From positions 558,001 through 622,000 of the forward strand of contig NZ_CP033929.1 in assembly GCF_003815915.1 (NCBI RefSeq): DNA of 64,000 nt, read 5' to 3'. The notes under the pieces are model-generated. The model was not told the origin of the DNA, did no database searches, and saw only the letters and a list, made by a program, of their open reading frames with translations. Positions 35,061 to 43,342 of this stretch are shown here, piece by piece. The position numbers were made by a program, and so were the translations under genes. This DNA comes from Chryseobacterium indoltheticum. GTDB lineage: Bacteria; Bacteroidota; Bacteroidia; Flavobacteriales; Weeksellaceae. Position 1 is the stretch's first letter; the number at the start of each line of letters is the position of its first letter.

Positions 35061-37790
35061 ATGATTAAAAAACTATCCCTAATCTCTTTGTTTACATTAT
35101 TGCCTGCATCATATTACTATGCGCAAACCACTGTTTTTGCGTATATTAAAGGTCAGGATGGTAAACCGGTAGAGAGAGCAGAGGTTGATCTTGAACAATC
35201 TGTTGATGATGTAACTGCAGACAAAATCGGTTACTTTCAGTTTGTGGATTTAAAACCAGGACATTATCTTATTACTGTTACAAAACCAAATTTTGAATCT
35301 AAAGTTTTAGAGTTTGATGTGACGGCTGATGAGAAGAGAAAAGACTTAGGTGTTATTGTACTAGACAATAGTTTGGGAACAGATGCCGGAGTTGTTGTGA
35401 TTGATGATTCTGCAACTGATACTGAAGACGGAGGTTCTGCTATGCAGCCTACAGTAGGACTTTTAAGTTCAGGTAGAGATGCATTTCAGAATGTTTCTGC
35501 TTTCGAGCTGGGTGCTTATTGGTTTAGACCAAGAGGGGTAGATAATCGTTTTGAAGATGTGATGTTTAATGGTGTTTCGATGTCAAAAAATGATGACGGA
35601 AGAATCGACTTCAATAACTGGGGCGGCTTGAATGATGTAACAAGATATCCTTACGAAAATGTAGATAATATTACACCTTCAGAATATGCTTTTGGTAACT
35701 TGGGAGGTGTTGCTTATTACAATACCAGAGCTTCTTCTTACAGAAAACAAACTTCATTAGCATATTCATTTACCAACAGAAGTTATTTGCACAGAGCGAT
35801 GGCCACTTATTCTTCAGGAATGAGCAAAAGCGGGTGGGCATTTACATTCTCTGGAAGCAGAAGATGGGGAGATAATGCAATTATTGATGGAGTTTATCAG
35901 GATGCTTATGCTTATTTTGCATCAGTTGAGAAAAAATTCAGCGAAAGACACTCTATTAACTTTACAGGCTTTGGATCTCCTACTTACAGAGCATCAAACT
36001 CTCCAAATACTCAGGAGGTTTATGATATTATGGGTAAAGATTACAACTCATATTGGGGATGGCAAGATGGTGAAAAAAGAAACTCGAGAATCAGAAAAGT
36101 ATTCGAACCGATGTTTATGCTTACTGATTATTTAAAAATAGGTAAAAACTCAAACTGGATCAATACTGTTTCTTACCAAATCGGAAGCGATGCAAGAAGC
36201 AGACTAGACTGGTTCCACGCAGCAGATCCTAACCCTACTTATTACAGAAAATTACCGAGTTTTGGTAATTACACTGCAGACGAATTCAGAGCACAGTCAC
36301 AAATAGACTGGAACAGCCTTTACAGTGCAAACTACCTTAACAATCAAAATATGGATGGCTCTCAAAGAGGTGCTGTTTATACCATTGTGGAAGATGTAAA
36401 TAGAGATAAAACATTCAATTTTGCCTCTCACTTCGATACAAGATTGAAGGAAAACTGGAAATTAAATATCAATTTTAATTATCAGAATTTAAGATCAGAT
36501 AATTTCAGAAGAGTTAAAGATTTATTGGGAGCAAATTTTGCATACAATCTTAATGCATTCAACAACGATGTGCAGTACAATACGGATGATGCAAATACAG
36601 AAGTAAGAGTAGGCGACAGAACACAGTATTCTTATGAGCTTTTGAAAGATCATTATTCATTAAATGTTTCGTCAGAAGTAGATTTCAATAAATTTAATGT
36701 TGTAGCATCTATCTTCAGTTCTTACTCACAATCTCAGCGAGAAGGTGATTACAGAAGCGGAATTATAGCTTTTAAAGATAATTCTAAAGGGAAAAGTAAG
36801 GTTTATGATGCTTTAGATGCAGGTATTAAAGGTAAAATTACCTATAAAATCAATGGTAAAAACTTCATCGTTTATAATGGTGCGTTCTTTAGCTTAGCTC
36901 CGACACTTAATGAATTGTACATCAACCCGAGAGCGGTAGATTATTTGACTCCCGGAGTTAAAAATCAGGTTATAAATTCGAATGACTTGAGTTACATAAT
37001 GAGAGGGCAAGTTCTTAAACTAAGATTGTCAGCTTATTATACAACAATAAGCAACTCTACAGAAATTTCAAGATATTATGCTGCGGTAAGTAATGAAACA
37101 GGATCTGTAAATACTTTGATTAATGAGGCAATGAGCGGAGTTGATAAAAGATATATGGGAGCAGAACTAGGTTTTGATGTTAAAATTACTCCTACATTGA
37201 ATGCGACTGGTGTTGCGAGTGTTGGGGAATATAAATACACAAATACACCACAAGTGTATTCATTTGATGATTTAAATAATTTCAGAAGCTACGGTTCTGC
37301 AAATATCAAGGATTATAAAGTTGCCGGTACTCCTCAAAAAGCATTTTCTTTAGGATTAAAATACAATTCGCCAAAATATTGGTGGGTAGGTGCCTCAGCA
37401 AATTATTTGATGGATCAGTATCTTGATTTCTCAGCATTAAATAAAACGGCTGCTATGTACACCAATCCGTTAACGAATGATCCTTACGAGGGAGTTACTC
37501 CGGAGATTATTCAGCAGTTAACAAGACAGACCAAATTTGATGATCAGTTTATGCTGAATGCCAATGCAGGGAAATCTTTCCTTATCGGTAAATACAGAAT
37601 GGGGATCAGTGTATCAGTAAATAATATTTTGAATAACAGAAATTATGTGACTGGAGGTTTTGAGCAAGGTAGAGCTGCGAATTTTCCGCAAGTTCTTGAA
37701 GAGTCTCAGAGACAAACACCTTATTTCGGACCAAAACTTTGGTATGATAGAGGAACAACATTCTTTACAAATGTTTATTTAAGATTCTAA
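35061..37790 (+). CDS. TonB-dependent receptor with carboxypeptidase-regulatory-like domain
   Basis: A 909-residue outer-membrane transporter. It has a signal peptide (about 1-21, ending YYAQ), a carboxypeptidase-regulatory-like Ig domain (about 23-110), a plug with the segment ELGAYWFRPRGVDNRF and NLGGVAYYNTR, and a beta-barrel ending in the aromatic TFFTNVYLRF. There is no obvious substrate motif. The next gene, 12 bp downstream, encodes a DUF5689 lipoprotein, and a secreted EEP-family enzyme is divergent. In flavobacteria this trio recurs (from memory), pointing to capture of products of the enzyme, such as nucleotides or phosphate. Confidence 0.92.
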   Translation: MIKKLSLISLFTLLPASYYYAQTTVFAYIKGQDGKPVERAEVDLEQSVDDVTADKIGYFQFVDLKPGHYLITVTKPNFESKVLEFDVTADEKRKDLGVIVLDNSLGTDAGVVVIDDSATDTEDGGSAMQPTVGLLSSGRDAFQNVSAFELGAYWFRPRGVDNRFEDVMFNGVSMSKNDDGRIDFNNWGGLNDVTRYPYENVDNITPSEYAFGNLGGVAYYNTRASSYRKQTSLAYSFTNRSYLHRAMATYSSGMSKSGWAFTFSGSRRWGDNAIIDGVYQDAYAYFASVEKKFSERHSINFTGFGSPTYRASNSPNTQEVYDIMGKDYNSYWGWQDGEKRNSRIRKVFEPMFMLTDYLKIGKNSNWINTVSYQIGSDARSRLDWFHAADPNPTYYRKLPSFGNYTADEFRAQSQIDWNSLYSANYLNNQNMDGSQRGAVYTIVEDVNRDKTFNFASHFDTRLKENWKLNINFNYQNLRSDNFRRVKDLLGANFAYNLNAFNNDVQYNTDDANTEVRVGDRTQYSYELLKDHYSLNVSSEVDFNKFNVVASIFSSYSQSQREGDYRSGIIAFKDNSKGKSKVYDALDAGIKGKITYKINGKNFIVYNGAFFSLAPTLNELYINPRAVDYLTPGVKNQVINSNDLSYIMRGQVLKLRLSAYYTTISNSTEISRYYAAVSNETGSVNTLINEAMSGVDKRYMGAELGFDVKITPTLNATGVASVGEYKYTNTPQVYSFDDLNNFRSYGSANIKDYKVAGTPQKAFSLGLKYNSPKYWWVGASANYLMDQYLDFSALNKTAAMYTNPLTNDPYEGVTPEIIQQLTRQTKFDDQFMLNANAGKSFLIGKYRMGISVSVNNILNNRNYVTGGFEQGRAANFPQVLEESQRQTPYFGPKLWYDRGTTFFTNVYLRF

Positions 37791-37802
37791 AACAAAACAA
37801 CT

Positions 37803-39881
37803 ATGAAAAAATATAATTCTATTCTAAAATATATTTTCGTGATGATTGCAGCGTTGGTAATTACCGGTTGTGTACACGATGATAAATATAACGAGCCCAA
37901 TCTTGATGGGTATCAATGTGCAGATCTTACTGCAACAATGACGCTTACTCAACTGAGAGCAAAATACGCTTCTACGGCAACTACAGCTTTTGTTTTTCCA
38001 GATGATTCAAAAGATGTAATAGAAGGATATGTTTCGTCTACGGATGAAACAGGAAATATTTACAAAACAATTTATATTCAGGATAAACCTGAAAATCCTA
38101 CACAAGGGTTTGTCATCAGTGTAGATGCTGTAAGTACTTATACACAATATCCTCAGGGTTCTAAAATCTATGTGAAACTTGCAGGATTGGCTTTGGGAAC
38201 TTATGGTGGTGTTGTGCAATTAGGTGTAAAAACCGGAACTGAAACACAGGCAACTTCAGTATCAAGAATTCCTGAAAAACTTGTTCCGTCTAGGGTTTTT
38301 AGGTCTTGCTCTATTAGAGAAAATATTATTCCTAAGATTATGACTTCAGTGCAGATGGTTTCTGCAAACGATCAGTATATCGGATGTTTAATTCAGATGA
38401 ATAATGCTGAATTTGACAATAGAATCTTATGTACAAACTTTGCTCCGAATGGAGTTACTGTTGATAGAATTATTAGAGATAACAGTACTACAACAGCCAG
38501 AGTGGTAAGAAATAGTGGTTATGCATCATTTGCTAATCAAACTTTGCCATCAGGAAATGGTAAATTTGTAGGTATTTATAGCAAATTCAACAGTACTTAC
38601 CAAATGTACATCAACAAAGTTACAGATCTAGACATGACTAAATTCCCAAGAATCGATGGTATTGCATCAAACCCTTGTGAATACAGTGATAATGGTTTAA
38701 CTCAAAAAACTGTTGCTGAGGTTAAACAATTGGCAGCGAGTCCTCTTACTTTAATTACAGGTGATTTTGTATTAAAAGCAAAAGTAATCGCTAATGATAA
38801 ATCTGGAAACCTTTTCAAATATATTTATGTTGAAGATGCTACAGGAGGTATCAGAATTAATATCGACAAATCTGATATGTACAATGATCCTAGATTTATT
38901 TTAGGTAAAGAAGTTTATGTAAAACTTAAAAACTTATATGTAGGAGCTGTTAATGGAGAAATTCAGTTGGGTGTTCCATTCAGTGGAGCTGTTGGTAGAA
39001 TCGCTGAGGCAGATGTTTACAAATATTTCTTCGATTCTAAAAAAGCAATTACTGCAGTTACTGCTACAGAAAGAACAATTACTCAGTTTACGATGGCTGA
39101 TGTTGGGAGATGGGTTAAGATCAAAGATCTTCAATTTATTGCCGGAGATTTAGAAAAAGTATATGCTTCTGGAGCGGTAACTAACAAAACTTTAGAAGAC
39201 TGTTCAGGAAATAAAGTTTTATTGAGAACGAGTAATTTTGCTGATTTTGCAGGTCAGGTTATTGAAGCTGGAAAAGGTGATGTATACGGTGTTTTAAGCG
39301 TATTTAATGGCACTTACCAGTTGTGGATTACCGATATTCTAGGGGCGGATCTTGATAACCCCAGATGTGACGGCTCTGTTTATGTACCACTTCCTGTATT
39401 ATATAAAGAAGAGTTTGCAGCAGGAGGTTTCAGCTCAGATTGGGCAACTGCAAATGTGACCGGACCAAATCAGTTTTGGAAAACTTCAAACCAAGGCAAC
39501 GGAACCAATTATTATGCGATAATGAATGGTTTTGCTTCTGGAAATAATGTTAACGAAGACTGGCTGATTTCTAAAGCAGTAAGCTTAGTAGGAAAAACCA
39601 AAGCAGCAGTAAGTTTTACATCTGACGTAAATTATTCTGGACCTGCTCTTCAGGTTTACGCTACAGAAAATTATACAGGAGATCCCGCAACAACTAGTTG
39701 GGTAGCTTTACCAGCATTGTTAGATACGAATAATAGCGGATTTGGTGACTGGGTAAGCTCAGGAAATGTAGATCTTTCAGCATTCTTAGGGAAAAATGTA
39801 AGAATTGCATTCAAATATACTTCAACTACTTCCGCAGCGGCAACGTGGGAAATTGATGACTTCAAAATTAAAGGTCAGTAA
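37803..39881 (+). CDS. DUF5689 lipoprotein with C-terminal jellyroll domain
   Basis: A 692-residue lipoprotein (lipobox ALVITGC, Cys about 23). Two DUF5689 units are visible (about 40-280 and 300-525): compare GNIYKTIYIQDKPENPTQGF with GNLFKYIYVEDATGGIRI, and VYVKLxxL..GEIQLGV in both. The C-terminal domain (about 535-692) is a choice-of-anchor-J type jellyroll with KEEFAAGGFSSDW and WEIDDFKIKGQ. It is likely surface-exposed and paired with the TonB receptor upstream as its ligand-binding partner (inference). Co-directional and 12 bp apart. Confidence 0.88.
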   Translation: MKKYNSILKYIFVMIAALVITGCVHDDKYNEPNLDGYQCADLTATMTLTQLRAKYASTATTAFVFPDDSKDVIEGYVSSTDETGNIYKTIYIQDKPENPTQGFVISVDAVSTYTQYPQGSKIYVKLAGLALGTYGGVVQLGVKTGTETQATSVSRIPEKLVPSRVFRSCSIRENIIPKIMTSVQMVSANDQYIGCLIQMNNAEFDNRILCTNFAPNGVTVDRIIRDNSTTTARVVRNSGYASFANQTLPSGNGKFVGIYSKFNSTYQMYINKVTDLDMTKFPRIDGIASNPCEYSDNGLTQKTVAEVKQLAASPLTLITGDFVLKAKVIANDKSGNLFKYIYVEDATGGIRINIDKSDMYNDPRFILGKEVYVKLKNLYVGAVNGEIQLGVPFSGAVGRIAEADVYKYFFDSKKAITAVTATERTITQFTMADVGRWVKIKDLQFIAGDLEKVYASGAVTNKTLEDCSGNKVLLRTSNFADFAGQVIEAGKGDVYGVLSVFNGTYQLWITDILGADLDNPRCDGSVYVPLPVLYKEEFAAGGFSSDWATANVTGPNQFWKTSNQGNGTNYYAIMNGFASGNNVNEDWLISKAVSLVGKTKAAVSFTSDVNYSGPALQVYATENYTGDPATTSWVALPALLDTNNSGFGDWVSSGNVDLSAFLGKNVRIAFKYTSTTSAAATWEIDDFKIKGQ

Positions 39882-39904
39882 TTAGCTGATTCATTTAGAT
39901 TTAT

Positions 39905-39940
39905 AAAAGATCTGTCTCACCATTGAGGCAGATCTTTTTT
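39905..39940 (+). terminator. Terminator after the DUF5689 gene
   Basis: Stem AAAAGATCTGTCTCA / TGAGGCAGATCTTTT with one G-T pair, loop CCAT, then T-run. Confidence 0.9.
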
Positions 39941-39999
39941 ATTTATAAAATTTCCAAATAGAATCTTATTTAAAAGAGGCTTTATTCAGCATCAATTCT

Positions 40000-40007
40000 T
40001 AAATTTG
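40000..40007 (+). promoter_or_regulatory. -7 box (TAAATTTG) for nitroreductase-nadB-nadC
   Basis: Exact TAnnTTTG match ending only 5 bp before the ATG at 40013, so the mRNA would start at or next to the start codon. Confidence 0.55.
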
Positions 40008-40012
40008 TTGTT

Positions 40013-40642
40013 ATGAATTATTTGGAAGCTTTAAGCAGAAGATATTCTGTGAAAAAATTTAATCCCGAAATGATCATTCCGCAGGACACCCTTCTCAATA
40101 TTCTTGAGTCCGGTAAACTGGCGGCGAGCTCTTTGGGGCTTCAGCCTTATAAAATATTCGTAGTACAGAGCCGGGAAATAAAAGAAAAGTTGATACCAGC
40201 TTTCTACAATCCTTCTCAAATTTCTACATGTTCGCATCTCATTGTTTTAGTTTCAAAAAAAAATATAGAGGATACATATCTTGATGGTTATTTTAAACAT
40301 ATTTCTGAAGTGCGTGATCAACCTGTGGAACATTTAGATTTATTCAGAAAAAGCATTACAGGTCATTTTAGCAGACAGGAACATGACGATATTTTGAACT
40401 GGGCAGAAAAACAATCCTATATTGTCTTGGCCAATTTAATGTATGCTGCAGCAATAGAAAATATAGATACATGCCCGATGGAAGGGTTCAGACAAGAAGA
40501 AATTGAACAAATTTTAGATATAAATTCTGAAAAAGAAAAGGTAACGGTTACTTTGGCTTTGGGATACAGATCGGAAGAAGATCAGTTTCAAAACATGAAA
40601 AAAGTAAGGAAACCAAACGAAAAATTGTTTAAATTTATTTAA
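40013..40642 (+). CDS. Nitroreductase-family NAD(P)H-dependent FMN oxidoreductase
   Basis: A 209-residue flavoprotein of the NfsB-like nitroreductase fold. FMN-binding parts are RRYSVKKFNPE near the N-terminus (residues 9-19), ESGKLAASSLGLQPYKIFVV (about 32-51) and ENIDTCPMEGFRQEEIEQIL (about 148-167). It reduces nitroaromatics, quinones or similar; the natural substrate is unknown. It is the first gene of a likely operon with nadB and nadC, so a link with NAD(P)H supply is possible. The gap to nadB is 29 bp. Confidence 0.9.
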   Translation: MNYLEALSRRYSVKKFNPEMIIPQDTLLNILESGKLAASSLGLQPYKIFVVQSREIKEKLIPAFYNPSQISTCSHLIVLVSKKNIEDTYLDGYFKHISEVRDQPVEHLDLFRKSITGHFSRQEHDDILNWAEKQSYIVLANLMYAAAIENIDTCPMEGFRQEEIEQILDINSEKEKVTVTLALGYRSEEDQFQNMKKVRKPNEKLFKFI

Positions 40643-40671
40643 TATTTAGACGATTGTCTTAAAGCAAGAAT

Positions 40672-42249
40672 ATGATAAAAGCGGATGTATTAGTAATTGG
40701 TTCCGGAATTTCCGGACTTTCTTATGCCATAAAAGTTTCAGAACAGCTTCCCGATGCCAAAATAATCATTGTAACAAAATCAGACGAAGACGAGAGCAAT
40801 ACCAAATATGCTCAGGGTGGTTTGGCGGTGGTTACCGATTCTAAAAATGATAATTTCGAAAAGCATATCGAAGATACAATGAGAGCCGGAGACGGTGAAA
40901 ATAAGCGTAATGTTGTAGAAATGGTGGTGAGAGAAGCTCCTGCAAGATTTAATGAAATTGTAGAGTGGGGCGCCAATTTTGATAAGAAAAATGGTGAATT
41001 TGCTTTAGGACGAGAAGGAGGGCATACCGAAAACAGAATTGTTCATCATAAAGATATTACAGGTTTTGAAATTGAAAGAGCATTGCTTCAAACAGTTAAA
41101 AACAGTCCGACAATAGAAATTCTCGATCATCATTACGTAATCGATATCATTACACAGCATCATGTTCCCGGAAAAGAATTAAATGAGGGCGAAATCAATT
41201 GTTATGGTGCTTATATTTTGGATGAGAAATCAAAAACAATTAAAAAAATCACTTCTAAAATCACTTTAGTTGCCACAGGCGGCGCAGGTCACGTTTATAA
41301 AAATACGACAAACCCAACGATTGCGACCGGAGACGGAATCGCTTTCGTAGCCCGTGCAAAAGGAAAAGTGACCAATATGCAATATTATCAGTTCCATCCC
41401 ACTGCTTTGTACAGCAAGATTGATGGTATGCTATTTTTAATCTCTGAGGCAGTTCGTGGTGACGGCGCAAAATTGAGAACCAAAAGAGGTGAAAAATTTA
41501 TGCATAAATATGATGCAAGGGAAGAATTGGCCTCCAGAGACATCGTTGCAAGAGCTATCGACGCCGAAATGAAAATTACAGGTGACGAATTTGTCGGTCT
41601 AGATTGTCGTGAGATGAGTCAGGAAAAGTTTCTGGAACATTTCCCGAATATCTATAAAAAATGTAAAAGTGAAGGAATAGATCCTTTCGTACAGCTTATT
41701 CCGGTAGTCCCGGCTTGTCATTATCTGATGGGCGGAATCGACGTTGATAAAGACGGGCAATCTTCAATAAATAATTTATTTGCTGTCGGAGAATGTACCA
41801 ACTCGGGTCTTCATGGGGCAAACAGATTGGCTTCCAATTCCTTATTGGAAGGTTTGGTTTTCGGTCATAATGCAGCGATGAAAACGGTAGAATTATTAAA
41901 AGAAAACAATTTTAATTTTGATGATCTAAAAGCTGTTCCCGAATGGAATGAAGAGGGAATGAAAATTATTGATGAAATGGTTATTGTTTCTTATCTCAGA
42001 AAACAGCTTCAGGAAATGATGAGCAATCTGGTTGGGATTGTAAGAAGCAACAGCAGGCTAAAAATGGCATTGCAGAAACATGCAGAAATCGCTGCCGCCG
42101 TTGACGAAATTTATCATTACTCTATCCTTTCGCCTCAACTTTCAGAATTAAGAAACCTGACAACAGTTGCACATCTGATTATCAGCGAATCGATGGAAAT
42201 GACACAAAATAAAGGAGCATTTTACAATAAAGATTTAGTTCAAGCATAA
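40672..42249 (+). CDS. nadB: L-aspartate oxidase
   Basis: A 525-residue flavoenzyme that oxidises aspartate to iminoaspartate, the first step of NAD synthesis. It has the FAD motif VIGSGISGLSYA (about 7-18), SNTKYAQGGLAVV (about 42-54), REGGHTENRIVHHKDITG (about 110-127) and HGANRLASNSLLEGLVFG. Length fits the family. NadC follows 20 bp later; nadA is not in the window, so iminoaspartate use is completed elsewhere. Confidence 0.96.
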   Translation: MIKADVLVIGSGISGLSYAIKVSEQLPDAKIIIVTKSDEDESNTKYAQGGLAVVTDSKNDNFEKHIEDTMRAGDGENKRNVVEMVVREAPARFNEIVEWGANFDKKNGEFALGREGGHTENRIVHHKDITGFEIERALLQTVKNSPTIEILDHHYVIDIITQHHVPGKELNEGEINCYGAYILDEKSKTIKKITSKITLVATGGAGHVYKNTTNPTIATGDGIAFVARAKGKVTNMQYYQFHPTALYSKIDGMLFLISEAVRGDGAKLRTKRGEKFMHKYDAREELASRDIVARAIDAEMKITGDEFVGLDCREMSQEKFLEHFPNIYKKCKSEGIDPFVQLIPVVPACHYLMGGIDVDKDGQSSINNLFAVGECTNSGLHGANRLASNSLLEGLVFGHNAAMKTVELLKENNFNFDDLKAVPEWNEEGMKIIDEMVIVSYLRKQLQEMMSNLVGIVRSNSRLKMALQKHAEIAAAVDEIYHYSILSPQLSELRNLTTVAHLIISESMEMTQNKGAFYNKDLVQA

Positions 42250-42269
42250 TTGATTAGTACATAAGAATC

Positions 42270-43130
42270 ATGAAAAGACCAAGCTACGCTACCGATAAAG
42301 TTTTAAAGCAGTTCATAAAAAATGCTTTAGAAGAAGATATTCAGGACGGAGATCACTCTACTTTATCAACAATTCCTAAAGATCTTGAGCAAAGTGCGAA
42401 ACTTCTGGTAAAAGAAAACTGTATTTTGGCAGGTGTTGAACTGGCCGAAATTATATTTAAAACGTTCGATAAAGATTTAAAAGTTGAAACATACATCAAA
42501 GACGGTGAAGTAGCAAAGACAGGTGACATCGCATTTATTGTCACCGGAAGCGCAAGGTCGATTCTTTCCACTGAAAGACTGGTTCTCAATTGTATGCAGA
42601 GAATGAGCGGTATCGCTACTTTGACCCACGATTGGGATTCTAGATTAATCGGTACAAAAACAAAACTTTTAGACACCAGAAAAACGACCCCGAACTTTAG
42701 AGTTTGTGAAAAATGGGCAGTTGCTATCGGTGGCGGAACAAATCACAGATACGGATTATACGATATGATTATGTTGAAAGACAACCATATTGATTATAAC
42801 GGGAGTATTACCAATGCTGTGAAAATGGCCAAAGATTACGTTAAAAAATCCAAGAAAAAACTGAAGATCGAAGTCGAAACCAGAAATCTTGAAGAAGTAC
42901 AGGAAGCTATTAATGCAAAAGTAGACAGAATCATGCTAGATAATATGGATGTGGCTACAATGAAAAAAGCAGTGAAGCTGATTAATGGGTCATGTGAAAG
43001 TGAAGCGTCCGGAGGAATTACTAGAAATCAGCTAAAAGAAATTGCTACCACAGGAGTTACTTATATCTCTGTCGGAGCCCTTACTCATTCGGCAGAAAAT
43101 ATTGATTTAAGTTTAAAAGCTGTTATGTAA
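42270..43130 (+). CDS. nadC: Nicotinate-nucleotide pyrophosphorylase (carboxylating)
   Basis: A 286-residue quinolinate phosphoribosyltransferase, which converts quinolinate and PRPP to nicotinate mononucleotide. Family motifs are EEDIQDGDHST (about 19-29), LVLNCMQRMSGIATLT (about 100-115), LLDTRKTTPNFR (about 129-140) with its phosphate-binding Arg/Lys, LKDNHI and EASGGI. Complete and in operon with nadB. The 212-bp region downstream to the next TonB receptor is AT-rich. Confidence 0.96.
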   Translation: MKRPSYATDKVLKQFIKNALEEDIQDGDHSTLSTIPKDLEQSAKLLVKENCILAGVELAEIIFKTFDKDLKVETYIKDGEVAKTGDIAFIVTGSARSILSTERLVLNCMQRMSGIATLTHDWDSRLIGTKTKLLDTRKTTPNFRVCEKWAVAIGGGTNHRYGLYDMIMLKDNHIDYNGSITNAVKMAKDYVKKSKKKLKIEVETRNLEEVQEAINAKVDRIMLDNMDVATMKKAVKLINGSCESEASGGITRNQLKEIATTGVTYISVGALTHSAENIDLSLKAVM

Positions 43131-43342
43131 AACATTGTATTTTTAATAAAAACAATGGTATTTTGTTAAAAATTAAATAATATGATTTTTTTCACCTCAT
43201 AATTCAATTTTTGTATTTTATTCTGATAATCAATGCTTTATCATTTGTTAAGAATAGTTAAAAATTAACATTAAGTTAATAATAGTTAAATTTAATTTGT
43301 CGAATTTTGCATAAAATTTAATTCTAACTATTACTTACGATT

